Shown here in pieces: positions 11,729-23,344 of a stretch of DNA of 64,000 nucleotides (its first letter is position 1; each line of letters begins with the position of its first letter). The DNA is from Nelumbo lutea (Eukaryota; Streptophyta; Magnoliopsida; Proteales; Nelumbonaceae). The notes beneath the pieces are model-generated. The model worked only from the letters and a program-made list of their open reading frames with translations, was not told the DNA's origin and did no database searches. Made by a program: the position numbers and the translations under genes. The DNA lies in NCBI GenBank assembly GCA_022828595.1, contig JAKGHH010000003.1, forward strand, positions 99,471,583 through 99,535,582. The letters are read 5' to 3'.

Positions 11729-12168
11729 AACTACTACTTAAAAGCTATGTTCTCAACTCTCATTTTAAATTTGCACTCAACGGTAATCAGCCTAGACGAG
11801 CCTCATTCGCTCTATTCGTGAGGTTGCCTCTACAGGTCGAGCCCTTCGTGGCTTTCGCAGGAGTTGGCGGCCAATGGACTATGCAATCGCCCTTGCAGGT
11901 CAAGCCTTTCAAGGCTCCCATGCAAATAGGCGGCCTACAGTTAGTAGAGTTGCCCCCATCGTTTGAGCTCCCTATGGCTATCGTAGGAGTAGACAGCCAG
12001 CATCTTCAAGGGCTGACGCAGTGCAGCCGTGGCACTAGCCCACTATCCAATGCCAATAGCAATGCTCGTACTAACAATGCTATCACAAGGGGAGTAGAAT
12101 TTGAACAACTAGCTAGGGAAAGCTTCAACGATCTAGCCCAGATAGTCTCCCAATTCTAACTACAAAGC
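11729..12168 (+). mobile_element. Gypsy internal leader and gag start
   Basis: An open frame of about 145 codons runs to 12159. It is proline-rich and repetitive (modules resembling GGLQLVELPP and AIVGVDSQHLQG) and ends FEQLARESFNDLAQIVSQF. No catalytic domain is seen, and its only early start is non-ATG. By position next to the primer-binding site it is the element's leader or gag beginning. A related module recurs at 12526-12760. Confidence 0.5.
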
Positions 12169-12525
12169 TATTTTTGCCTATTTATTTGAAAATTTTGAAA
12201 AAAAAACTTAAATTTTTAATTTTATATGAATTTTGATGTATACAATTGCTTATATATACTATAATTAAATAAATTAGTATAATAAAAAAATTGTTTATTT
12301 TATTAATATATTATATACTATATATTATTATATAATTATAATTTATATAATATATAAATACTATATATGGCTAGTGGACTTCGAACCCCAGGCCCAGCAC
12401 GGCACAGACCATCGCGTCGGGCCTGGCATGGCCCGTGGACTGTCGTGTCGTGCCAGGTCGGGCCAGTCCAAAGTCATGTCGAGCCATGCTGGGGCACGAG
12501 AGGCACGACCCAATTTACACCTCTA
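12169..12525. mobile_element. hAT-related element fragment inserted in the gypsy remnant
   Basis: The right end is TTTACACCTCTA, the complement of the left terminus of the hAT element at 51802 (TAGAGGTGTAAA). Before it lies the same kind of GGCCCG/GGCACGG-rich subterminal repeat (12380-12505). The left part is AT-rich and shares motifs such as 'tacatcaaaattcatat' (reversed) with 62640-62800. No left terminus or target duplication was found. Confidence 0.55.
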
Positions 12526-12760
12526 CGTGAGAGTAGGCGACCTGCAAACAGCAGAGCCACCCCCTCAAGGTTAGCCCCCCATGGCTATAGTAGGAGTGGA
12601 TGGCCAGCAGTTCCAGGAATAGGTGCAGCACGTGTGGCAATGACCCGCAAACGCAGACCCAGGAGAGTCACTCCCTCGCGATGGCATAAATGCAACTGCA
12701 TTTCATACCTCGTTCCTAAATGCTTCAGGTGCACCTGCAGCTGCAGTACAAATGCTTAGC
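12526..12760 (+). mobile_element. Second gypsy leader fragment
   Basis: Sequence at 12533-12650 (GTAGGCGACCTGCA, then CCATGGCTATAGTAGGAGT) is a diverged copy of 11925-12030 (ATAGGCGGCCTACA, then CTATGGCTATCGTAGGAGT). It is either a tandem module of the same element or a second copy separated by the hAT fragment. Confidence 0.5.
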
Positions 12761-13565
12761 CCACGGAGTGAAGGAAGGAGAAATCCATCAGATGGATGGC
12801 CAAACCATGCTAGATGGTTGAGCGAAATTTCAAAAATTTATTTTCTCCCTTCCGGGAATCGCATTCCCAGTTTTAGAAAAACTGCATTTTTCAATGATCA
12901 TTCTTGAACCAATCCGGACCAAATCTAAAACCAAAAGAAAGGGAGAGGAATACCTGATACAGAATCCACACGTGTACTTCCCAAAGTAGGTGTTCACACC
13001 CAAAGAGGGTATCAAAATCTACTTCCACTGAAGATGGCGCAGCTTAGAATGAAGCAGGTTCAGCAATACAGTCCTTCAGCAAGAACTGCAATCCAACAAC
13101 TTGGATTGAGCAAGGGAGATGAGCACGAAATCTGATATGATTTTCTTGTAAAATCAGAGGTAGAAACTGATCTCTATTAGTCCAAAAGGTGGAGAACAGA
13201 TTAGGTATGTATGGCGGCAAGAGCAGAAGGAGAGAGGGAGAACTGAGAGTAGTGATGTGTATATTCTAGAGCAGTTCGCCCTCTCCTATTTATAAGCCTT
13301 AAAGATCTACCCTCCTAATCCAATTAGGAGCTTCCTAATCCAAATCTTTATTTGGATCTGGACTCTTTAACTGGATAAGAGTTACCCTTTTATCCTATTG
13401 CTGATCTAAGCCCATATCACATGTCACATGACTGCTTTAAATTGTCATGAGACATCTTGATTAATCCAATTAATCATGGGCCTTAGGCCCATTTAACAAG
13501 TAGCTCACGTCCCCTTTTAGTTGCTGACCAATTTGGCTCTCTTTGTATGGCGTGGAACCCCAACA
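12761..13565 (-). mobile_element. LTR-like block on the minus strand
   Basis: On the minus strand the block opens TGTTGGGGTTCCACGCC at 13565, contains TTATAAATAGG near 13287-13296, and continues through CT-rich leader sequence. This is the layout of a retrotransposon LTR (TG start, promoter, leader). I cannot place the other end or a partner LTR, and no pol is attached. Confidence 0.45.
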
Positions 13566-13932
13566 ATGACCTCACATAAGCTCATATGGGTTCAGCCCAG
13601 CTTCTGTGAAAAAGCCTAGCCGAATTCACTATCAATCACAGTGAACCCCTTAGTCCATTAGTATGGACTCTTAATGGGCCCAACCTTTACACTAAATGGT
13701 CATTGAGTCCAACCATCCTATGAAGGCCCAAGGACAATGGTCTTAAGTGAATTAGCTCATTAGGTATAATAGCCCTAAATGATCTTACAGTTAATCTCTC
13801 AGCCCTTAATGATCAAACACTGCCCAACAAGAGAGGACCTCTCCCCTGGCTGCAAGGTGCAGTGTTGCACTCTTTACTTGGATGGATCCCGGGAATTAAA
13901 ACATTTTGCAAACCTTTTTCTTAAAACATAAT

Positions 13933-13965
<33 letters not shown>

Positions 13966-14586
13966 AATATATTTTGCAAAAAAAAAAAATCTCAAACAAG
14001 TTTGAAATCGATTGCCGACAATTTTGGTTTCCTTTAGAGAAAGGGGTTGATCCTGTCACTATGATCACCCACTTGAGGGAATTATCAGACTGCCCCAACA
14101 CACCTAGGTTTTGACCCCCAAAGGATCTCACTAATTGACATATCAAAGGCAACCTAATCCGAAACCCAATGTAATATCATAATCGAGTCTAGGGGTTAGG
14201 TGTAACTTTCTAGTTTTTCCCCACCAGTTTCCAAGGTCTACAACATAACTAAAAATTGGTTTGGGTTTAGTGTTTCAAACAAGCACATACTACATGTGCT
14301 TCAGGTCTAACCCTGCCAGCCGAGACAAGCAACCCCAACCGACTTTGCAGCACATTAGTGTCAGCCTTGGCAGGATAAACTTCCCCAAGTCTATCCAACG
14401 GCTGAGAACATTATAAACTAACACAAGTCTCATAAGTGTCCAATTTAAGGGTAATTACACAGAAACACACCAAATATAACACGAATCAATTATGTACTTT
14501 CACTCATTTACAATAAATGGATCTGTACATCAATCTGATTGGAGCTTAGGGCATACATTGTCTAATAGGGCCAGTATAATTCTTAT
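13566..14586. other. Repeat-like spacer, family not identified
   Basis: There is no gene. The stretch 13566-13880 reads like LTR or leader sequence and may belong to the neighbouring LTR-like block. A TA-rich tract lies at 13930-13970. The rest shows no recognisable structure. Confidence 0.4.
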
Positions 14587-14740
14587 TAAGGGTGGATTCG
14601 AATCGAGCCGATCCGAATACTTGGCTATTCAAGCTCGGCTTGCTGAAATAGTGTTAGGCTCAAGCTCGAACTTGATTTAAGCTAGAAACTTGAGCTCGGC
14701 TCAAGCTCGACTACATGCCAAGTTTTTTTTCTAAAAAATA

Positions 14741-14781
<41 letters not shown>

Positions 14782-15123
14782 TTTTTTATTTTACATACAA
14801 AAGTTTAAGAATTATAAAAAATATTTACTATTATATATAAAAATAAAAATATTATTATATAAAATCAAAATTATTTATTATATATATTTATATTTATATG
14901 TATATGTATATATGTATATAATAAAAAATTATTTATTTATTATACTAGGCTTGTGAACCTCATGAATCGAGCTTCACTGGGCTCGAGCTTGGCTCAATTA
15001 GCAAAAGAGCCTATATATCAGTCTCAAGCTTGGCTCAAAGTTCAGTTTAAACCGAACCGAGCCAAGCTTTTCACGGGTCGAGCTCGAATAGCTTGTGAGC
15101 AGCTCAACTCATGACCACCCCTA
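14587..15123. mobile_element. hAT-like MITE, relative of the 3130-3532 element
   Basis: It starts TAAGGGTGGATTCGA and ends ATGACCACCCCTA, with the same GAGCTCG/AAGCTCGG subterminal repeats as 3130-3532. The flanks ATTCTTAT (14579-14586) and AATCTTAC (15124-15131) agree at 6 of 8 positions. It is longer (537 bases) because the AT-rich core, including a (TA)n run at 14748-14776, is larger. Confidence 0.75.
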
Positions 15124-15549
15124 AATCTTACATATGTCTAACTGAAGTTTGGCAAAAAAAAACTACTATAGAATAACCATCCACTTTGGCAACCTAGTCA
15201 AACCAAACTCTAAGGGGAAACTAAATCGCTTTCAGCTTTAAGGCCCCTCAAGCCGACCTCGAAATGAGTTGGCAACGGGTAGACCGATCTATACAGGTTG
15301 GCCCCCATCTATCTAGCTCAATAGCGTTTTGACTTTGCCACTACCACACTTGAACCGATCTCAAAGGATGTCAGTATCTCACCGCTGACCTGATAAAAAA
15401 AAAGAAACTGAGATGAAGGGAATAATTCAGAAGTTCCATTCAAGAGAGAATTCCCTACAACCAGTGAAATAGAGAACATGTTGCAACATATTCAAGTTTT
15501 ACTAAGCTCGTAGGCCCGGTGTATAGTAGTAAAAAAAAAGAGTTTGGTA
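15124..15549. other. Spacer, probably retrotransposon-derived
   Basis: No gene. It lies directly downstream, on the minus strand, of the gypsy-type transposon protein remnant and may be that element's untranslated sequence. Confidence 0.4.
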
Positions 15550-17060
15550 CTAGTCATCATTCTCGTCGGTGCTCTCACCTTCATCCTCATCACTGTCTAC
15601 CTCCTCCGGAGTAGTTGCCTCTTCCTCAACCTCTCAGGTTAGATCACCTGGGACCGACCTAAGTGAGATAGAGCTCAAGTCAAGGTTCGAGTACTACCGT
15701 CGAAAAAAGCGGCAGCACAATTTAAAGCCCCTCATTAGAGAAGGTACTGCCACTTCAATTCTCTCATGTTCAAAACTCTGGAAATCGGAAAAAGTGCTCA
15801 ACAAAAGCAAATTTGGCTCAATGAATATCTTTAGAGTGCCTAGCCCACTATTCCTGAAGCTTGCTACTCAGACTGGCAAACGTCCCCCTAGCTTCCTCTA
15901 GCTTGTGGTTCATACTTGCACTAAGGGAATATAACTACTGGCAATCCTCCTTGATGCTGAAATAGGCTGCCTCTAGCTGAGATTGGAGGGTCTCTGCATT
16001 GGCCCTCATCTCATGGGACTCATGCCTTGAGGCGGTAACCTGATCCAACATGACTTGACCCATCGGGTTGATCTACGAATAAAAAAAAAAGCTTGGTAAG
16101 GGACAAATAAAACAGCAAAGCAAGTGTCGCAAAGATGCCTACCTGCATGGCATTTCGAATAATTCGAGCGCCGAGTTTAGAGGGATCCAACTCATGATAA
16201 ACACAAACATCTTTAGGAAGGAGAATACCCCTTCCCATACAAAGCGCCACATATGGGTCATGAATCCGATCAATGATCAAACAATTGACCCAGGGAATGA
16301 ACAAAGGGATCTCTGGGTCGTAAGGAGTTGTGGCTTCCTCAAAGTGGGACGCGCTCACCAGTTGTAAATTTGAAGGGTAGTTATATGGCACGAAAGGATC
16401 GCTAGTTATACGGCACGAAGGACAAGAAATAAAATTCAAAGGTAATGAATATAGTGCGACCTACCTACGGGGCTAAGGCCGGCCTTGGAGAGCATCGGTT
16501 TGGCCAGGAACTCATCGACCAAGGAGCATCATTCAATGAGGAGTCTAAGGTCGTTCAACAATTCCTCATCAAACTTGACTTCATACCTTATTGCCTCTAC
16601 CCTCCAGGTCATTGTCATAGGCCAGCCTTTCTTGCTGCTCAAAAAGAAGAGCTTCGTCTTCCAGTTTGTAATCTTGGATGGAAAACCACCTAGAAGCCTA
16701 AACCCAGGTCGATAGCTGATTTAGAAGCATTAGATTTCGTTTGGCACTCGCTTTACGTGACATATCCCGCTGAAGATCTCTATATCTAAAGGGAAACCGA
16801 GGTGATAGTTAAGAGAAATGGTGCCTAAAATGATCCTGATTGTGTTCGGGTGTAGTTGATCTAGTGCCAAACCATAGTGTTAGAGGATTTCACAAATAAA
16901 TGGATGAAGGGGAAAGTGGAGCCCAGCAATGAGGATTTCCGAAGACACAAACCTCGTTCTTTCTATAGCTCCATAGATATTGTCCATTCTCGGGCTGGAT
17001 AAAGTTAAAGTTATTAGAGATATGATAGGTAGTAATCAGATCCACTAACTGATTCGTTTT
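15550..17060 (-). pseudogene. Remnant of a 'putative gypsy-type transposon' protein (Transposase_28-like)
   Basis: On the minus strand the pieces are, in order: LVDLITTYHISNNF near 17040; LHFPLHPFICEIL, then LDQLHPNTIRIILG at 16930-16830; a segment with CVYHELDPSKLGARIIRNAM at 16210-16140; a coiled-coil-like stretch (ETLQSQLEAA, LEEARGTFASLSSKLQE) at 15990-15870; and an acidic tail (EEVDSDEDEGESTDENDD) ending at the TAG at 15550. This order matches the plant family called putative gypsy-type transposon, found in or beside retrotransposons. Frameshifts and stops make it non-functional. The family call rests on the HPFICEIL-type motif and overall layout. Confidence 0.65.
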
Positions 17061-17065
17061 TGAGA

Positions 17066-17250
17066 GACGTGCCAAACGGGCCGAATACCGCATGGAAAGA
17101 CGTGCCAAACGGGCCCAAATTTAATTTCCCTCCAAAACATTGATGTGTGCGTGGTAAGTGGGCGCCACTTCTCTGCTTCGTTTTTGAGAGAGGAATGACT
17201 CCTCTTCTCCACTTCGTTTTCGAGAGAGGAACAACTCCTCTTCTCCACTT
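17066..17250. repeat. Short tandem repeats (33-base and 39-base units)
   Basis: GACGTGCCAAACGGGCC occurs at 17066 and 17099 (spacing 33). It resembles the terminus of the MITE at 4189-4491 and may be a broken MITE end. From about 17171 a 39-base unit (CTTCGTTTTTGAGAGAGGAA, then CTCCTCTTCTC) repeats two to three times. Confidence 0.6.
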
Positions 17251-18744
17251 CGTCTCCTACCCAAAAATGGAAAGCTACAACACTGAAGTATTGTCGCTGA
17301 TTGAGAGAGATTCCAAGTCATTCAGAGAAGCATTGAGAACTCTGTAATTGAACAGAGAAGTCGAGAAGTCGAGGCATTCGAAATCATTCCAAGAAGCTGA
17401 TCAGATGTGATTTGAGGAGTCGACAAAGGCAAGTTCATCAACTATGTAATGTTTATACCATTCCCAGATTTCCCATTAAAATCTAAAACCCTACCATCGC
17501 CTGTGGATGTAGGCCAAAGGCCGAACCACGACAACTTGTGGTTATTTTTCTTTCTTATTTTGTATGTTCTCAGTAACTCTATATTTTTGTCTCTTGGTTG
17601 TCTGTAGAACTTGGTGCTTTTCTGGGGTTTAACTCCATAATCTGTGTTGCTTGGAATCACTTGGCAAACCTGTTTTTTATGTATTGTGAAGCTGACACCT
17701 TTGAGCACTCTGTGCTACTATGTTTGGCAACTGTGAATCTGCAGTGTGTTATGTTATTTGCACAACTGCAAATCTGTTTCTTCAGCATTACACGCCTCAG
17801 GGACTCACATCTCTAAAGTGGGATTTACACAACACACTTATTATGTTTATTATTTACTATATTGTTGCAACAAATGATAGGATAGCTTCCGTTAAAATGG
17901 GAACAACCATTAGTATTAAATTATATTTATGACATCATAGATTAAAGCACAGTGTGATCTGTCAGTTGAATTATGTGGACTATGGTCAAACTGTCTTCTT
18001 ATTTTAGATGCTGATATGAAGTTGGGGGCAGGCTAGATCTTAGGCCTTAGAATGTACAGCTCATTTAGCTGTGTTAAGAGATTGGTAAGTACTTTGGTCA
18101 AAAATGCTATCTGCACTGCTTATGTGAAGAGGTAAATTATACAGTCCAATAAATGATAGACGCTTGGGAGGTCAAACTGGGTAAATCTAACCAAACAGTT
18201 CTTTATTGCTGCATTCTTTTCTTCATTTTTTAAGTATCATCCAATATTTCTCTTCTCCAAATCTCTAGTCTGCAACTTGTAATGGCAACTGAGGGAAACC
18301 ACTCTGCCTATGGTGTGCCTGCAAATAGCAATATTGTTTTGTTGGTCCCTCTTATTCTGCAACTTACCATTTTTTGTGATGAAACCCTCGTTTCTTGTGC
18401 ATTGAAGTGTAGGTTGTGTGACACAATTATTGGGAGGTGAAACTAGATTTCACTTGGCAGTGAAACTTTGTCAAAACTCTATATTGTCAGACCCACTTAC
18501 TTGAGGGGGAGTACATTGGGTTGAGCTGTATTAGGGGTCTGCACTTCTGGGATAGGCTGTAGGAGACTTTGTGTACTTTGGATGGGTGAGTCAGTTTACT
18601 CAGGTGGTCACCCTTTAACTCTTGGCTATTAGTATTTAGTACATTTATATATTTTGTACTACCATGACCCCCTTGCCTTCAAGAAAATTTCTGAATTTAT
18701 TTGGGTTTTCTGCTACTAAGGCAAATTTCTCTTACTTTCTAGAG
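17251..18744. other. Spacer, possibly derived from gene introns or a copia edge
   Basis: No gene was recognised. TTGAGGGGGAGT at 18501-18512 resembles a copia polypurine tract, but no LTR or pol is attached. The stretch just before 18745 ends in a pyrimidine-rich tract and TTTCTAGAG, like a splice acceptor. Confidence 0.4.
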
Positions 18745-18823
18745 GTTATTGATCTTTCAAAAGTATCACAGGAGCTTGCTTACCTGGCAAGTGATGCTGA
18801 CCTAGTCATCTTGGAAGGGATGG
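18745..18823 (+). pseudogene. Orphan exon resembling the DUF89 part of plant pantothenate kinase 2 or a related DUF89 protein
   Basis: The 79 bases encode VIDLSKVSQELAYLASDADL followed by VILEGM. From memory this is a highly conserved stretch of plant pantothenate kinase 2 and its DUF89 (metal-dependent phosphatase) relatives. A TTTCTAGAG acceptor-like sequence precedes it. Where a donor is expected the sequence reads ATGGCAAAT, so a normal GT donor is absent. No neighbouring exons could be found in about 1.5 kb on either side. It is best read as a relic of a gene copy or a captured fragment. Confidence 0.65.
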
Positions 18824-19028
18824 CAAATTATCCAATCCCATGTTTTTGCCACTGAAAATTATATAGTTTTTCTATTCACACATGAAATTAGAGAAAGTAC
18901 AAGTTATTTGTTCAATGGAATTACCACTAAAACGGCATTGGGATATTCAGTATGTGCCTATTTTTGTGGGCTTCATGGATGGCATGTGATGTTGCTTTTA
19001 CCCTGTGAAAGGTCATTTAGGTTATTTA

Positions 19029-19098
19029 GGCTCAGTTTGGAAAGAGCTACAATTTTGTACTGAACGTGTTTGTATTTGCACTCTTCCCAAATTTAGCC
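19029..19098. mobile_element. Very short Tourist-like MITE
   Basis: It starts GGCTCAGTTTGGAAAGAG and ends, reversed, GGCTAAATTTGGGAAGAG. TTA flanks both sides (19026-19028 and 19099-19101). At 70 bases it is little more than the two inverted repeats. A longer family member lies at 51318-51437. Confidence 0.8.
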
Positions 19099-19205
19099 TT
19101 AGATGCAATAGTGTTCTGGGCTAGACAACATGTTGAGCATGAAACTAATTGAAACATCCAACATATAGAACACCCATGTGCATAAATTCAGGTACAATGG
19201 AATTT

Positions 19206-21110
19206 TGTTGGGAGATGACTATTAGCACCAAATTTTTGTTCGGTCCTTTCTTTAACTCATCTCCTACATTCTAAATGTTTGATTGGACCACACTAATCAC
19301 TTTAAAACATGCCTAAACCCCAATAAACCAAATTTTTAGCTCAAATGCCCATAAATCCACTGTTAAATCTACTTAATTCTCTTTTGATGGTCTTAATTAT
19401 ACCACATCACCATACCTGATCCCCGATGAAAATCTATCACATGAAACAAAATCCTCAAACAACCAATCATGCAAAAATTCCAACCCCAAATTCTTGGATA
19501 TATCCAATCATCCATCAAAGATCCCATTTCAATGCATATAACACTACGATGCTCCTCAAACCTAAAACTCGTGATCTGTACACACCTAACATGACGAAAC
19601 CCTTTCAACAGCCTCATAATCTCAACCCATACCAACCCACCAAATTTTATCCCAAAATTCCCTCGTTTGACCCAACAACAAGTCTGTATTCTGTTTTAAC
19701 GAATCTTATTGATCAAAAGCTCACCTATCACAAATCTCCATCATCCAAACTCTATTTGACCAATTAGACCCCACCACTATGTTCAGTGACTCAAATAATC
19801 CCAGTACATCAAATTTCATGACTAAACACCTCCATTTGACCGTTGAAAAAGCAAGATTCCAATTCAGACCCTCTCATTCATTGAAAAACCATAAGCTAAG
19901 GCCATGATCTAAACTAAATCAATCAATTCACACCTCTGATCAAAGATCCGTCACTTCCATCAGATTTGGGATGTTTGAAAATGCCTACCCACCAAATTTC
20001 ATTCCAAAATTCTCCTGTTTGACCCTTCGTTAAACAAAGATTCTATTTCAACAGATCTTATTGATCCGAACTTGTCAGCCACAGATCTCGATCTGTTTGA
20101 CCATTAAATTAGAGAGGTACTTTTTTTATGGACTCGATTGAACCACCACATCGGTTGTCCAACCTAGGATCTTAAGTGGGTCGGGGCTGACGTCAGATCC
20201 CTCATTAGACGCACAAAACCCATGAGAAACCCCCCAAAACCGAGAAGATTTGTTGCACAAAGAATGATTAGTCAACTACAAGTCTCTTTCTCTTAAAATC
20301 CTTGCCCATTTCTGTGAAAAAACTCTACTGAGCTATAGACACTGTAGCTGGACGAGTTTCAAACCCATCTTTTTCAATTTTCTCTATAAACAGAGGCTCA
20401 ACTTGAGCTTAAAAAGAGGGGGGAGAGCTTTCCAACTCCTGTAACACACCCAGCTTGCTTGAAATCTCGATATCCTTGTAGCCAAGCTCAAGCCTCATCC
20501 TCTGTTTTCTAGCCTCAACACCAAAAATGCCCAACCTAACTCCTGCCTTGTTCAAGTTTCATTTGAAATCCTTTAGGCTGTTGGAAAGCTTGTTTCAAGG
20601 TCATACATGAGAGGTAAGCCTCCCATTCCATCATCTCTTTGCTTTTATTTTAGTTTCAGGTTGCTTAAAGCTCTAAAATCTTAGGAAATTTGCATTCCCA
20701 TCTTCCTCCAGATTGAGAAAAAGAGGTAAAGAGGCAACGGTCTTAGGGAAACTAGTACCTGAGACCCGATAATATCACATCAAATCAATTCTAGGCGAAG
20801 TTGGAAACATTTTTGCCAGATTTTAGGAGCTTCGAACAATCTTGCTAGTGCGTGTTTCTGCCAGAACTTGAGCCTAAATTACTCCCATAGTGGGCTGCAA
20901 TAGTAGCTTGGAGAGGAGTGCCTAACACCTTCCCTCTCCCAATCCTTTGAACCCAAAGCCTTTCGGTTCAATGCCTTTCCTTGGCGGAGAACGGAGTCGC
21001 TATCAAGGCTAGTAAACCGTTTTTCAAACTCGAAAGTGAAGACCCATTTCCTCTAAAAAATGGGTGGCGACTCCCACTCCTTTGAGTTGGCCCTGAGCTT
21101 CCTGGAGCCC
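19206..21110 (+). mobile_element. Tat/Ogre-like Ty3/gypsy 5' LTR
   Basis: The block begins TGTTGGGAGATG and ends just before the primer-binding site at 21115. It contains runs of CAAATTT and TTTGACC motifs and, near its end, GAGTGCCTAACACCTTCCC at about 20918-20936, a signature I associate with Tat/Ogre-type LTRs. The size of about 1.9 kb suits that lineage. The left end is inferred from the TGT start only. Confidence 0.6.
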
Positions 21111-21114
21111 ATAG

Positions 21115-21130
21115 TTGGCGACTCCATTGG
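21115..21130 (+). other. Primer-binding site of the Tat/Ogre-like element
   Basis: TTGGCGACTCCATTGG follows the LTR directly. Plant Tat/Ogre elements carry a TGGCGACTC-type site at this place, complementary to a tRNA 3' end. One or two positions differ from the usual TGGGG ending. Confidence 0.65.
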
Positions 21131-23344
21131 TGAGTTTTAAAGACCTTTGCTGGGAGATGTTTTGGCTCAAGTTCTTGCTCAATTGTCATGCACTTTAAAG
21201 TTTAGTTTGTTTTTTTTTTCTTTCGTTGGCGATTGAAAATCTTACCTCAAGAAGGCTGGGCACAAAACCTTCTCAGCACGGTTCAAAACCATGTTTTAAC
21301 ACTCTTTGGCGTGGGTAATCTCCTCCTTGTATGCTCAAAACCATCATTGGGCTAAATCACGCCTAAAACTTCACATAGAACCCTACCTTTATCGCAACCT
21401 AGTTCAGTCTCATCGCAACTCAAGACCTCGTCACAACCCAACTTCATCGCCATCCAACTCCATCACAACCCAACTTCATCACAACCCAACTCCATCACAA
21501 CCCAACTCCATCGTAACCCAACTTCATTGCAACCTCATCGCAGCCTAACTTCATTGCAACTTCATCACTGTCCAACTCCATCGCAACCTAACTTCATCGC
21601 AGCCTAGAGCTCCATCACAACCCAACTTCTTCGCAACATCATTGCAAACTAAAACATACTCAACGCACCTCCTTCCTACTCATCGCACCAAAGCCACACT
21701 CATCTACCCTTTCCATACCATGTTATCGCATCGTACCCCTGTTGTAGTGCACTAAGTGTCTATCGCGACCAGACTTCGGTATAGCAAAAAAATCGTACAG
21801 TTTCCGAATGCCAGGCCCCTTAACAAGCCCCTTGTTTTCCCCCCTTTTTTTGTTTTTTTCTTTCTTTTTTGTTTTTTTTTTTTGGGGGGGGGGCGTTTCC
21901 TTCTTCTTCTTTTCCTTTTGTGGTCTCTCAAAAATTGTAGTTTTCACTTTCTTTATAACTGAATGTGTTTAGCTTAGTTGTTGGTAGTAGTAAGTTGTTT
22001 TTGTTCCTTGTTCTACTCTTTTCTCCTCTTTGTTTAGTTAAAATGCATCAAGAAAACTTAGCTTCTATTAGGTCCCCAAATGTGACCATTTGGAGACTTG
22101 TAGAATTGCTCGAAAACTTAAACACGTGGCTGCATTCTTCCATTGTTTTTTTGTTTTACTGCTTTTCTATTCAATTCTCTTGCATGTTTGAATACTCACA
22201 ATCACACACACTCATGTAAATAAAATTAGAATCCCATTTCACCTGTTAAAGGGTAGTAGGTGTGTGCCCCTTAATTTTGGTCCTTAAAGGATCCAAAACC
22301 TTCAAACTAGCCACCAACCAAAGAAGCCCATTTGTCCATGGGTGGGGAGGTTTGAAGGCTAGCAACCTTGTTGGAACCTTAAAGTCCAGAACTCCCCCAA
22401 CAACTTCATGTGTTGCACCTAGAGTATCCATACATAGGAGCCTTAGATGAAAGTAGGATAGAAGGACCTTAGCATAATTAGGGCTAGGACACTAAGAGTA
22501 TTGCACTATGTGGTTGTCGTCCTTGGAAGTATGATCAAGATAAACTTTAAATCCCTTAAAAAAAGCTTAATCTCAAAAAAAAAAAAAACATCAAAGTAGC
22601 CATTAAGCTGTCAATGTTACACCCAAGGTCAAAGATTAAAAAACTTAATCAAATCTGAAATCAAGATCAAAATTCATTGATTTCTCCAAATCTAAAGATC
22701 TCATAAAGCCTATCTTGCCACTCAAGGTTGTTGTTCTTAAGGCTGCATTCCCTTATGAGATTAGCTTTTGGGAAGAAGCTTTAAAAGGCCAATTTTGAAT
22801 CTTTATGTGCTTCATCATGTGCCCATCTCAAGGCTAAGTAGATGCAAGACTCTATGAGCTCAACTATTGAGAAATAGCATAAAAAATGCCATTTTAGCTT
22901 CTACTATTGTTCATCCCATGTCCATTTCAAGGAAAAGTAAATGCATAACTCTAAGAGTTCAATTCTTGAGAAGTAGTACCAAAAGACAATTTCCTAGAGT
23001 ATTTAGTAGGTATGCATGTGGCACGAATCTAACCCTCTCTTGACCAATATTAAAAGACATTTCATCTCTCAGTTGGTGCACTTTGGCTTTGCCCTGTGGC
23101 TTTTGAATTCTAGGATGTCTAGTAGGTATGTGTATGGTTAAGGGCCTAACCTCCCTTTGACCAATACCAAAAGATATTCTGCATAACCTTCGTCTAGAGG
23201 TATCTAGTAAGTACAAATATGACTACAGGACCAATCATCATTTAATCAGTATTAAACGATACTTCATTGTTCATATTCTTCTAGTTAAAAACTAAGGGTG
23301 TTATAATAATGGCCTACTAATCATCTCCTTGTTTTTGATAGAAA
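21131..23344 (+). mobile_element. Untranslated leader of the gypsy element, with minisatellite
   Basis: There is no coding domain. From about 21400 to 21650 a degenerate unit of 14-20 bases (CAACTTCATCGCAACC, CAACTCCATCACAACC) repeats about 15 times. A T-run followed by a G-run lies at 21840-21893. Later, 22810-23250 has recurring phrases such as GTAGTACCAAAAGACAAT and CTAGTAGGTATG, suggesting old internal duplication. Confidence 0.55.

Noticed and set aside
18501..18512. TTGAGGGGGAGT as a copia polypurine tract
   Set aside because: No LTR, pol or target duplication is attached; the motif alone is too weak.
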